Source of the DNA: Streptococcus marmotae
GTDB lineage: Bacteria > Bacillota > Bacilli > Lactobacillales > Streptococcaceae
DNA length: 64,000 nt
Assembly: GCF_001623565.1 (NCBI RefSeq)
Contig: NZ_CP015196.1
Span: 1,323,501-1,387,500 of the forward strand
Direction of reading: 5' to 3'
Shown: in pieces, positions 46,701-53,536 of the stretch
Numbering within the stretch: position 1 is the first letter of the stretch
How the letters are laid out: each line of letters opens with the position of its first letter
Program-made: the position numbers and the translations under genes
Notes under the pieces: model-generated
Database searches by the model: none
What the model was told of the DNA's origin: nothing
The model's input: only the letters and a program-made list of their open reading frames with translations

Positions 46701-48884
46701 GATACAGATGATGACAACGATGGCTTCACTGACGAACAAGAGAAAACAGCTAATACAGATCCGAAAGATCCAAACAGCAAGCCAACAGTCACTACAGATG
46801 CCGATAAGAATGATCCAAAAGCGAAGGAACAAACAGTTGGTTTGAATGAAACACCAAAAGCAGAAGATTCAATTGAAAACTTGAAAGACCTGCCAGCGGG
46901 CACTACAGTTTCCTTCAAGGACCCAGTTGATACTTCAACCGAAGGTGAAAAGAACGCAACAGTAGTTGTGACTTACCCAGATGGTTCAAGTGAAGAAGTT
47001 CCAGTTAAGATTGTCGTGAAAGACAAACTTACAGACGCCGATAAGAATGATCCAAAAGCGAAGGAACAAACAGTTGGCTTGAATGAAACACCAAAAGCAG
47101 AAGATTCAATTGAAAACTTGAAAGACCTGCCAGCGGGCACTACAGTTTCCTTCAAGGACCCAGTTGATACTTCAACAGAAGGTGAAAAGAACGCAACAGT
47201 AGTTGTGACTTACCCAGATGGTTCAAGTGAAGAAGTTCCAGTTAAGATTGTCGTGAAAGACAAACTTACAGACGCCGATAAGAATGATCCAAAAGCGAAG
47301 GAACAAACAGTTGGCTTGAATGAAACACCAAAAGCAGAAGATTCAATTGAAAACTTGAAAGACCTGCCAGCGGGCACTACAGTTTCCTTCAAGGACCCAG
47401 TTGATACTTCAACAGAAGGTGAAAAGAACGCAACAGTAGTTGTGACTTACCCAGATGGTTCAAGTGAAGAAGTTCCAGTTAAGATTGTCGTGAAAGACAA
47501 ACTTACAGACGCCGATAAGAATGATCCAAAAGCGAAGGAACAAACAGTTGGCTTGAATGAAACACCAAAAGCAGAAGATTCAATTGAAAACTTGAAAGAT
47601 CTGCCAGCGGGTACTACAGTTTCCTTCAAGGACCCAGTTGATACTTCAACAGAAGGTGAAAAGAACGCAACAGTAGTTGTGACATATCCAGATGGATCAA
47701 GCGAAACAGTTTCAGTTAAGATTGTCGTGAAAGACAAACGTACAGACGCCGATAAGAATGATCCAAAAGCGAAGGATCAAACAGTTGGCTTGAATGAAAC
47801 ACCAAAAGCAGAAGATTCAATTGAAAACTTGAAAGATCTGCCAGCGGGTACTACAGTTTCCTTCAAGGACCCAGTTGATACTTCAACAGAAGGTGAAAAG
47901 AACGCAACAGTAGTTGTGACATATCCAGATGGATCAAGCGAAACAGTTTCAGTTAAGATTGTCGTGAAAGACAAACGTACAGACGCCGATAAGAATGATC
48001 CAAAAGCGAAGGATCAAACAGTTGGCTTGAATGAAACACCAAAAGCAGAAGATTCAATTGAAAACTTGAAAGATCTGCCAGCGGGTACTACAGTTTCCTT
48101 CAAGGACCCAGTTGATACTTCAACAGAAGGTGAAAAGAACGCAACAGTAGTTGTGACTTACCCAGATGGTTCAAGTGAAGAAGTTCCAGTTAAGATTGTC
48201 GTGAAAAATGCTGATAAGACAGCTGATAAGCCAACTATCATAGCCAATGAGGATGGGTCTGTAACAGTTAAACCAGGTGCAGATAATGTAAAAGAAAGCA
48301 TTACCTACACCGATGAAGCTGGTAATAATCACACAATTACCATCACTAAAGGTGAAAATGGCAACTGGACAGCAGCAGGTGCACTTCCAGAAGGTGTGAC
48401 AATTAGCAAAGACGGTGCCCTAACTATTCCAGCTGATAAGGTTAAGGACGGGTCAACTGTTACTGCTACAGGTACAGACAATCAAGGCAATACAGAAACT
48501 GCGACTGGTACTGCAGGACATGCCAAACATCATGAAGTATCGAAAAATCCGCCAGTTGTGGAAAAACCAACCTTGGTGATTCCAAGACCAGTACCAGCTC
48601 CAGATTTAGGAACTCCAAAACCAGGTAAGCAAGGTCAACCAAGTACGGAGTTAGCTGGTAAACAAGAAAAACCAAGTACAGAGTCAATGAGCCAAAAATC
48701 ACCAACTCCAGTGAAGATGGCTTCAGATAAAACAGCAGATAAATCAATGGAATCATCCGCTACGACTGCAGCACTTCCTAAGACAGGTACAGAGGCTTCT
48801 AATGTGGGAGTTTATGGCCTAGCAGCCCTTGGACTTGCAGGCTTCTTAGCCCTAGGTAAACGCAAGAGAGAAGACGAAGAGTAG
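40725..48884 (+). CDS. Giant YSIRK/LPXTG cell-wall-anchored repeat protein
   Basis: A 2719-residue secreted surface protein. GTG at 40725 is chosen because AAAGGAG is nine nt upstream; the frame is open further up. Order: YSIRK-type signal (FSIRKYHFGAASVLLG, cleavage near residue 46); two helical GA-like modules (about 90-205); a unique N-terminal region with SdrD-B-like segments (about 305-950); Rib/YPDG-type repeats beginning DKYTP; three 248-residue units combining a Rib-like domain, a putative Ig domain and an Asp-rich thrombospondin-3-like stretch (DKDGMPDVTDPDDDNDGF); six 79-residue Rib-type repeats; and LPKTG at 2684 with hydrophobic helix and basic tail. Sortase A should anchor it. 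Likely an adhesin; the ligand is unknown, and the GA-like part hints at albumin. Confidence 0.92.
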   Translation: MKRNNKSKFDWYGLSQRFSIRKYHFGAASVLLGTAVTLGLATNVSADEVEVANTAPVTTEVAKTEVAQVEEVAPAEVSSPVETSKPVVDLVTVKGLALDTLKELTALTDAEKAVFEKDIEAASTQEAVNEIVELAKVANNNAALAADLKAQEAAAEADLAAAKATAVAGLEAYTHISAEAKADFVAQINAAENRVALDEIAKEASKAEKRAIAFPTQGEPIPTGTGIRKVSSQLYTDAVREIKALENLTDIEKRYYTAELTKLTKGIINRDDQANDVLAKARAHNTLVAKNRGTSEADAIENTVAPNADSSASGSVRQKFGGDINDNDERYTRPLPGVKVYAQWFEKNGYASPIYTSTSNEDGSFGIGLADFIGADGKLYRFDADAALPQGEKWRIWSINPDTNKYTLLYSFGDEQIAPEGIVKDITAGANQSLTNDNLTNAKILYAYKTDDVWRQDAKPTEAVITEGGYVKGSVYWNNNSPAGNQITVDLASRENKFDLGIPGVKVYASYLSDYAVAQLNDAEVLKNFIDASSEWQPSVNRDKSSNIRGAKWTQANEDKLRAYILKQVKADRAKWVAETVSTTTTGDGDFALQFNGTFGLRWNHQGPGSAASVLKTNANVVNAQTGESKPGTEWNGVVAPSPSYGSWTSLPNIGNPRTLADAPKHVNTDWVFVTTEEKEGISFYTPFYGDVPKGGTGGKFDLQGVGTRWDTVIRDGNTLGLNNDSVTNVYFAAVNDNLTFDIYNYDSFKNVAHPGDTASTKTAGLAPNHGETYKIIWKDEDGKVVQESDPLQVNPDGTLPESSFMVPSDLKKTTIYFAELYALGKDGALPNYPIQKDSFTAVYRELPKYEDTYSDLGVKKASAAPTFDIEHTPDVEKNPAPKGATFDFVSADGSDTAPAGFAIDSKTGVITWNNPTEDTTVDVEVTYADGTTATTTAKFFINKPDKDKYTPAYEDTEVKAGKTAATKAPTFTDKEGAPATPTVTKYELGVEPPVGASVDPTTGVVTMPIGDSAGPGTVFTVPVKVTYEDGSSEEVKAKISVVASDNDKYTPAYEDTSAKAGATATSKAPTFTENGGTEATPTGVKYELGDNAPADAQIDPNTGVVTLPIPEGTAPGTAYTVPVKVVYEDGSKDDAAVKVTVADSDKDKYTPTYSDASGKPGEAVTTKAPTFSPELPADAKKPTYTISTEQPAGTTPLPAGTTATVDGDGKVSVTVPSDAAPGTEYTIPVEVTYGDGSKEVVPVKVTVAEPDKDTTKPTIEAIGDQTVVEGKAITPITVKATDDSGKAPTVTVDGLPDGVTYDPTTGVISGTPTVDNWGTDEEKPFTVTVTATDEAGNKTTETFDIKVQRDTDKDGMPDVTDPDDDNDGFSDEDEKTAKTDPKDPTSKPTVTTDADKYTPSYSDASGKPGEAVTTKAPTFSPELPADAKKPTYTISTEQPAGTTPLPAGTTATVDGDGKVSVTVPSDATPGTEYTIPVEVTYGDGSKEVVPVKVTVAAPDKDTTKPTIEAIGDQTVVEGKAITPITVKATDDSGKAPTVTVDGLPTGVTFDPTTGVISGTPTVADWGTDEEKPFTVTVTATDEAGNKTTETFDIKVQRDTDKDGMPDVTDPDDDNDGFSDEDEKTAKTDPKDPTSKPTVTTDADKYTPSYSDASGKPGEAVTTKAPTFSPELPADAKKPTYTISTEQPAGTTPLPAGTTATVDGDGKVSVTVPSDATPGTEYTIPVEVTYGDGSKEVVPVKVTVAAPDKDTTKPTIEAIGDQTVVEGKAITPITVKATDDSGKAPTVTVDGLPTGVTFDPTTGVISGTPTVADWGTDEEKPFTVTVTATDEAGNKTTETFDIKVQRDTDGDGMPDVTDPDDDNDGFSDEDEKTAKTDPKDPTSKPTTTIDGVSDKTVTEGQPIEPITVTTTNVPESGKTEVTGLPDGLTFDPETGKISGTPTKLTDWGKEEETREFKGKVEVKDKDGKVIAEKPFVITVQRDTDGDGMPDVTDTDDDNDGFTDEQEKTANTDPKDPNSKPTVTTDADKNDPKAKEQTVGLNETPKAEDSIENLKDLPAGTTVSFKDPVDTSTEGEKNATVVVTYPDGSSEEVPVKIVVKDKLTDADKNDPKAKEQTVGLNETPKAEDSIENLKDLPAGTTVSFKDPVDTSTEGEKNATVVVTYPDGSSEEVPVKIVVKDKLTDADKNDPKAKEQTVGLNETPKAEDSIENLKDLPAGTTVSFKDPVDTSTEGEKNATVVVTYPDGSSEEVPVKIVVKDKLTDADKNDPKAKEQTVGLNETPKAEDSIENLKDLPAGTTVSFKDPVDTSTEGEKNATVVVTYPDGSSETVSVKIVVKDKRTDADKNDPKAKDQTVGLNETPKAEDSIENLKDLPAGTTVSFKDPVDTSTEGEKNATVVVTYPDGSSETVSVKIVVKDKRTDADKNDPKAKDQTVGLNETPKAEDSIENLKDLPAGTTVSFKDPVDTSTEGEKNATVVVTYPDGSSEEVPVKIVVKNADKTADKPTIIANEDGSVTVKPGADNVKESITYTDEAGNNHTITITKGENGNWTAAGALPEGVTISKDGALTIPADKVKDGSTVTATGTDNQGNTETATGTAGHAKHHEVSKNPPVVEKPTLVIPRPVPAPDLGTPKPGKQGQPSTELAGKQEKPSTESMSQKSPTPVKMASDKTADKSMESSATTAALPKTGTEASNVGVYGLAALGLAGFLALGKRKREDEE
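44166..46380 (+). repeat. Three tandem 744-bp units in the adhesin gene
   Basis: Units begin at 44166, 44910 and 45654 and are nearly identical at the DNA level. Units 2 and 3 share small differences from unit 1 (for example TFDPTT in place of TYDPTT, and ADWG in place of DNWG). Each encodes 248 residues. In-frame expansion and contraction by recombination is expected. Confidence 0.9.
46801..48222 (+). repeat. Six tandem 237-bp units in the adhesin gene
   Basis: Units start at 46801, 47038, 47275, 47512, 47749 and 47986, each encoding 79 residues from DKNDPKAK to the VVKDK end. Copies 1-3 and the second half of 6 carry SSEEVPVK; copies 4 and 5 carry SSETVSVK with shared silent changes. The pattern indicates duplication of pairs and gene conversion. 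Confidence 0.92.
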
Positions 48885-48909
48885 ACTTCTCTTCCCTCTC
48901 ATACTATAC

Positions 48910-48946
48910 AAACGCTTAGAAAGAAATTTCTAGGCGTTTTCTTTTA
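48910..48946 (+). terminator. Terminator after the giant adhesin
   Basis: AAACGCTTAGAAA pairs over 13 bp with TTTCTAGGCGTTT around GAAA, followed by TCTTTTA. Bases 48947-49323 hold no gene, only fragments of the dispersed repeats (GCTCGTCAAAAATTAAC and inverted pieces of the MITE interior near 49165-49245). Confidence 0.9.
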
Positions 48947-49323
48947 ATGCTCGTCAAAAATTAACCTCTGACGTCGTCATACTCATTTAATTTAAAAAAT
49001 AGCCATTTTATCTATAACTGTTTATTTATGCTGATAAATAAATGTAACAAAGTAAGTCCAACAGAATATTCTTTCAGTAAATGGAATGGACAGTAATTAA
49101 AAAAATAGGTAGTTTATGCCTGAACCTTCTAAGAAAGTAGTAAAAAAGCTAACTTTGATTTTCATTTAGGATCACCTTGCTGAACTCTAGTTCCATCTGG
49201 CGTTTCGTTGCCTAGTCAACTGTTGATTTTTGTAGAGTATAGACAGATAGTGGAGGATCTACTTTGTTGTTTTGAAAATAAAGAGAAATTTTCATAAAAG
49301 CACTCAGAAAATATGCTAAACGT

Positions 49324-49352
49324 TTGACATATTTAGAAAAAATCTGTAGAAT
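49324..49352 (+). promoter_or_regulatory. Promoter of the fructosyltransferase gene
   Basis: TTGACA at 49324-49329 and TAGAAT at 49347-49352 with a 17-bp spacer and TGT extended -10. Confidence 0.8.
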
Positions 49353-49385
49353 ATCTAATGATAAATTAAAATTTAGGAGTATAGT

Positions 49386-51626
49386 ATGCAACAGTCAAAG
49401 AAGAAATTAATCGCTCTTGGTGTAGCGAGTGCTTCGTTAGCAGCTAGTCTGACATCGATGAATGTAAAGGCAGACACAGAACCAGCATCAAATCTTACTG
49501 ACAGTGAAAATATTCAAGCACCATCTGAATCGGTAGAAAAGTCAAAAACAGGAGTAGCAGAAACAACTGCTTCTACGACTGAAAAAGATACGGCTGAGGT
49601 TTCTAATAATAATAATAATAATGCTTTAGAAGAAGCAACGAAGGAAGAAACAGGACAAGGCCAACCTACTGATGAGGCAGCACAAAAGGAAGAAAAGGCA
49701 GCAGAAGTATCCTCACGTCTCAATAGCCCAGCTCTTCCAATCAATCCTACAACTGGACTGACAAGTGATGCAGAGAAAATTGCTTCAGAAGCGCAAATCG
49801 ATATTGCAACCTTAACTGAAAAGCAAAAAGAAGCCCTTAATAAAATTGTTTTAGTTGATACGGCAGAATCTGGCAATCGGATGACGTACAAGCAATTTGA
49901 AGATATTGCGAATGCTCTGGTAGAACAAGATCCTAAGTATGCAATTCCATATTTTAATGCTGAAGTTATCAAAAATATGCCTGCAGCAACAACAAAAGAT
50001 GCGCAGACGGGCGAAGTAGCTGATTTAGATGTCTGGGATTCATGGCCAGTACAGGATATCCGGACAGGGCACGTTTCGAACTGGAATGGTTATCAGCTTG
50101 TTGTGGCTATGATGGGTGTTCCAAATACAAACGACAACCATCTTTACCTCCTTTACAATCAATATGGGGATAACAATTTTGATAATTGGAAAAATGCAGG
50201 TTCCATCTTTGGATATACTCAAACGCCTGCCATCCAACAGTGGTCTGGTTCAGCGGTTGTTAACTCAGACAACTCGATCCAATTGTACTACACACATGTG
50301 GATACAACGGATCAAAATAGCAATAACCAACAACTTGCCACTGCAACCTTAAATCTTGTTCTTGAGAACGGAGAGGTTAAAATCAAGTCAGTTGAAAATG
50401 ATAGAGTATTGACACCTGAGGGTGGAGATGGGTACTTCTACCAAAGCTACAAACAATGGCGTAAAACCTTTACAGGGGCTGATAATATCGCGATGCGTGA
50501 TCCACACGTGATCGAAGATACAGATGGAAGCCGTTATCTTATATTTGAAGCGAGTACAGGGGAGCAAGATTACCAAGGAGAGCATCAAATCTACCGCTGG
50601 TCAAACTATGGTGGAGATGCTAAGTATAATGTCAAGAGCCTTTTCCGCTTGTTAGAAAATGCTGACATGTATGACCGTGCAAGTTGGGCAAATGCTGCGA
50701 TTGGTATTTTGAAATTGACTGGTGATGAAAAAACACCAGAAATTGAACGTTACTATACTCCACTTGTAAGCTCTCCAATGGTAAGTGATGAGATTGAACG
50801 TCCAAACGTTGTCCGCTTAGGTGATAAATACTATCTCTTTGCAGCGTCGCGTCTGAACCATGGAAGTAACAATGATGCGTGGGTGAATGCAAATTACAAT
50901 GTTGGGGATAACGTTGTCATGCTGGGTTATGTATCTGATTCCTTGACAAAAGGCTATAAACCACTAAATATGAGTGGTGTTGTCTTAACGGCATCTGTAC
51001 CAGCGGATTGGCGTACAGCTACCTATTCTTATTACGCAGTACCTGTAGAAGGCTCATCAGATACCCTACTTGTTACGTCCTATATGACAAACCGTAATGA
51101 AGTCGCTGGAAAAGGTAAAAATTCTACTTGGGCTCCAAGTTTCCTTATTCAAATTCTTCCAGATAATACGACACGTGTCTTGGCTAAGATGACACAACAA
51201 GGGGACTGGATTTGGGATGAAGGTAGTGAGACTCAAATCACGGTTGGAACAAGAGATACTGCGCATCTTCCAGGTGAAGATGATGGCTATATCGATTGGA
51301 ATGTTATTGGTGGTTACAACTTGAAGCACCATACAGCTCACGTTCCAACACGAACAACGCCAACTCCAACGCCAACACCGTATAGACCGACTCCAAGCAC
51401 TCCACGGGTAACTCCTGAAGTGCCAGTGAGAGAAGTTCCGAAAGCTCCTGTGGCAACTCCAGCGGTCTTGAAGCCAGTGACTCCGACTCCTGTGTCAAGT
51501 GGGGAGAGCAAGTTACTTCCGAAAACAGGTGTTGCAAGTGAACAAAGTGGATTTGTTTATATGGCAACTGCTCTAGGTTTAGCTGGTTTGGCAATGCTTC
51601 CTAAACGGAAAGAAGAAAGGGAGTGA
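49386..51626 (+). CDS. ftf: Cell-wall-anchored GH68 fructosyltransferase (levansucrase/inulosucrase)
   Basis: A secreted enzyme of 746 residues that builds fructan from sucrose. Signal peptide residues 1-29 (ending VKADTE), then a low-complexity acidic linker including five Asn from an AAT run, and the GH68 five-blade domain. Catalytic residues are visible: nucleophile Asp in [10 protein letters not shown] near 216, stabiliser in MRDPH near 371 and acid/base Glu in DEIERPN near 468. A Pro-rich spacer ([13 protein letters not shown]) leads to LPKTG, a hydrophobic helix and a basic tail, so sortase attaches it to the wall. Levan versus inulin product cannot be told by eye. AGGAG precedes the ATG. 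Confidence 0.93.
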   Translation: MQQSKKKLIALGVASASLAASLTSMNVKADTEPASNLTDSENIQAPSESVEKSKTGVAETTASTTEKDTAEVSNNNNNNALEEATKEETGQGQPTDEAAQKEEKAAEVSSRLNSPALPINPTTGLTSDAEKIASEAQIDIATLTEKQKEALNKIVLVDTAESGNRMTYKQFEDIANALVEQDPKYAIPYFNAEVIKNMPAATTKDAQTGEVADLDVWDSWPVQDIRTGHVSNWNGYQLVVAMMGVPNTNDNHLYLLYNQYGDNNFDNWKNAGSIFGYTQTPAIQQWSGSAVVNSDNSIQLYYTHVDTTDQNSNNQQLATATLNLVLENGEVKIKSVENDRVLTPEGGDGYFYQSYKQWRKTFTGADNIAMRDPHVIEDTDGSRYLIFEASTGEQDYQGEHQIYRWSNYGGDAKYNVKSLFRLLENADMYDRASWANAAIGILKLTGDEKTPEIERYYTPLVSSPMVSDEIERPNVVRLGDKYYLFAASRLNHGSNNDAWVNANYNVGDNVVMLGYVSDSLTKGYKPLNMSGVVLTASVPADWRTATYSYYAVPVEGSSDTLLVTSYMTNRNEVAGKGKNSTWAPSFLIQILPDNTTRVLAKMTQQGDWIWDEGSETQITVGTRDTAHLPGEDDGYIDWNVIGGYNLKHHTAHVPTRTTPTPTPTPYRPTPSTPRVTPEVPVREVPKAPVATPAVLKPVTPTPVSSGESKLLPKTGVASEQSGFVYMATALGLAGLAMLPKRKEERE

Positions 51627-52420
51627 GACAAAAATCGGTATTTCGTAGAAATCGATTTTGTCAATTTTGCTTTCTTATTTCTAGGCTCAAGTATTAACAG
51701 TCCATTGGACTGTCTTAACTCTCTAGTTTCTAAGCTCGGGTATCAATAGTCACTCACCTGACTATTGATATGCGTCAAACTGTTAAAGCTATAAAAGAAG
51801 CGAGGCTTGGGCACTTTTGTCTCAGCCTCGTACCAGTTCAAATGTTTCTAACTGTTCATCAGCTCCTGTAGCGTGGGAATAGTTAGGTATAGGAGAGAGA
51901 ATTGAAAGAGTTCTCTCTTTTTCTATTCTATAAGGGAGTGGGGAAAATCAGGATGAGCGCGTCGCGCTACCTATAAAAAAATCGTGATTTTGAAGAAATC
52001 GATTTTCCTCACTCCTTTCTTTCTAGGTTCGGGCTAAACGAACCCACTGGATTAGTTTACTCCCACCCCGCATGTTGACTAGCTTCCACAATTGAGAATT
52101 GTGGAAGGCTGGAAATAGAACGAGCGCAGCTCGCCCCTTGCAATTGAGAATTGTGGAAGGCTGGAAATAGAACGAGCGTAGCTCGCCCCTTGCAATTGAG
52201 AATTGTGAAAAGTTGGGAATAAGGCTAGCGAAGAACTATTCGCTAGCCTCTTCTAATAGAATGTTGATTCATCAGCGTTTTACAAACCAGACAATCCTCG
52301 CTTTGGGGGTCTCTAGGCTCGGGTATCAATAGTCACTCCCCTGACTATTGATATGCGTCAAACTATTAAGGCTATAAAAGAAGCGAGGCTTGGGCACTTT
52401 TGTCTCAGCCTCGTTAGTTA
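51627..52420. repeat. Intergenic mosaic repeat (copy 3) with 52-bp tandem units
   Basis: About 800 bp without a credible gene. It contains two GAGGCTTGGGCACTTTTGTC...AGCCTCGT terminator-like hairpins (about 51800-51832 and 52385-52414), a further terminator AGAGAGAA/TTCTCTCT with T-run (51894-51922), palindromes around AGTCCATTGGACT and CAATAGTCACT...GACTATTG, and the CAATTGAGAATTGTGGAAGG module repeated every 52 bp from 52089, 52141 and 52193. The first hairpin probably ends ftf transcription. Confidence 0.7.
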
Positions 52421-52523
52421 GAATGGGATAGACAGAGATTTCTAGGTGTTTCCGTTTAAAAACTGGAGAATAGTTGCAATGCGGGCAGGATTCTTTTACA
52501 ATAGTAGAAAAAAGGAGATTTCT

Positions 52524-53384
52524 ATGCAAGAGTTAGTAGCCTATAAACGGATGCCCATATGGACAAAGGAAACCGTTCCGACGGAGATTACCCATAAGCA
52601 CAATACCAAGGTGGGTACTTGGGGCAAAATCAAGGTCGTAACGGGCGAAATCAAGTATGAAGCCATTTCAGACGAAAATGAGATTACTGCTATCCACCAT
52701 TACCGAGCGACTGATGACATTCCCATGGTGGAGCCACAGGCTTGGCACCGTGTGACGTTGCTGACAGATGATACTAGCTTTTTTGTCGAGTTTTTCTGTC
52801 AACCAGAGGATTATTTTGCCAAGAAATACGGCTTTACCCGTACGCATTCGGAAGTCATTGAAGCTTTAGAGACCATTACTGAGCCATGCAAGGTCCTAGA
52901 TTTAGGCTGTGGTCAAGGCAGAAATGCCCTTTATTTGTCTCAAAAAGGATTTGAGGTGACAGCTGTCGATCATCACCTGCCAAGTCTGGAGACCCTTTTG
53001 ACAGTAATGGAAGCGGAAGATTTAGAGCTACAAGTTGGTCAGTATGATATTCATCAGGCACATCTTGAGCAATCCTATGATTGGATTATTTCAACGGTTG
53101 TCTTGATGTTTTTAGAGCGGGAGCGCATTCCAGCTATTATTGAAAATATGCAACAGCAGACCAATAGTGGTGGCTATAATTTGATTGTTGCGGCTATGAG
53201 TACGGATGACGCACCATGTCCGATGCCCTTTTCCTTCACATTTGCTCAGAATGAGTTGAAGGATTATTACAAGGATTGGAAATTAATCAAATACAATGAG
53301 GATTTTGGCCAGCTTCATCGTCGAGATGAAAATGGCAATTTCTTACGTTTTCGCTTTGCGACCATGTTAGCGCAAAAACCATAA
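52524..53384 (+). CDS. tehB: TehB-type SAM-dependent methyltransferase
   Basis: A cytosolic protein of 286 residues with an N-terminal TehB-associated beta domain (residues 1-95) and a class I methyltransferase domain: VLDLGCGQGRNALYL is the SAM motif, and VTAVDHH the acidic loop. Homologues methylate tellurite and other thiophilic oxyanions. The start at 52524 follows AAAAGGAG by 8 nt. It is separated from smpB, its usual upstream neighbour in streptococci, by the surface-protein island. Confidence 0.9.
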   Translation: MQELVAYKRMPIWTKETVPTEITHKHNTKVGTWGKIKVVTGEIKYEAISDENEITAIHHYRATDDIPMVEPQAWHRVTLLTDDTSFFVEFFCQPEDYFAKKYGFTRTHSEVIEALETITEPCKVLDLGCGQGRNALYLSQKGFEVTAVDHHLPSLETLLTVMEAEDLELQVGQYDIHQAHLEQSYDWIISTVVLMFLERERIPAIIENMQQQTNSGGYNLIVAAMSTDDAPCPMPFSFTFAQNELKDYYKDWKLIKYNEDFGQLHRRDENGNFLRFRFATMLAQKP

Positions 53385-53396
53385 GGAACTGGAAGG

Positions 53397-53454
53397 GGGA
53401 GGAATCAATTTCTGTGAAAGCAGGATTGAATGTTCCTCCTATTCTTCTTTTTTG
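53397..53454 (+). terminator. Terminator after tehB
   Basis: GGAGGAA and TTCCTCC arms enclose a long partly paired loop, followed by TATTCTTCTTTTTT. Confidence 0.65.
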
Positions 53455-53464
53455 GAACAAATTG

Positions 53465-53517
53465 TTTACAAGTGTAGTCGAAAAAGGTATACTAGTTATA
53501 TAGAAACTACATTTGTA
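53465..53517 (+). promoter_or_regulatory. copA promoter with two CopY boxes
   Basis: TACAAGTGTA (53467-53476) and TACATTTGTA (53508-53517) both fit the CopY operator TACANNTGTA. Between them TTTACA (53465-53470) and TATACT (53488-53493) form a promoter with a 17-bp spacer, the first box overlapping the -35. Copper-relieved repression by CopY is expected, yet copY is not adjacent. Confidence 0.9.
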
Positions 53518-53536
53518 GACAAAGAAAGGAGATTGG

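Noticed and set aside
45167..47974. Long minus-strand open frames opposite the adhesin repeats
   Set aside because: They recur with the same period as the adhesin repeats, are Ser/Val-rich mirror products of Asp/Thr-rich coding DNA, and have no ribosome sites.
52080..52260. Regularly spaced repeats that might be a CRISPR array
   Set aside because: The whole 52-bp unit is repeated, including the would-be spacers, there are only two and a half copies, and no cas gene is near.
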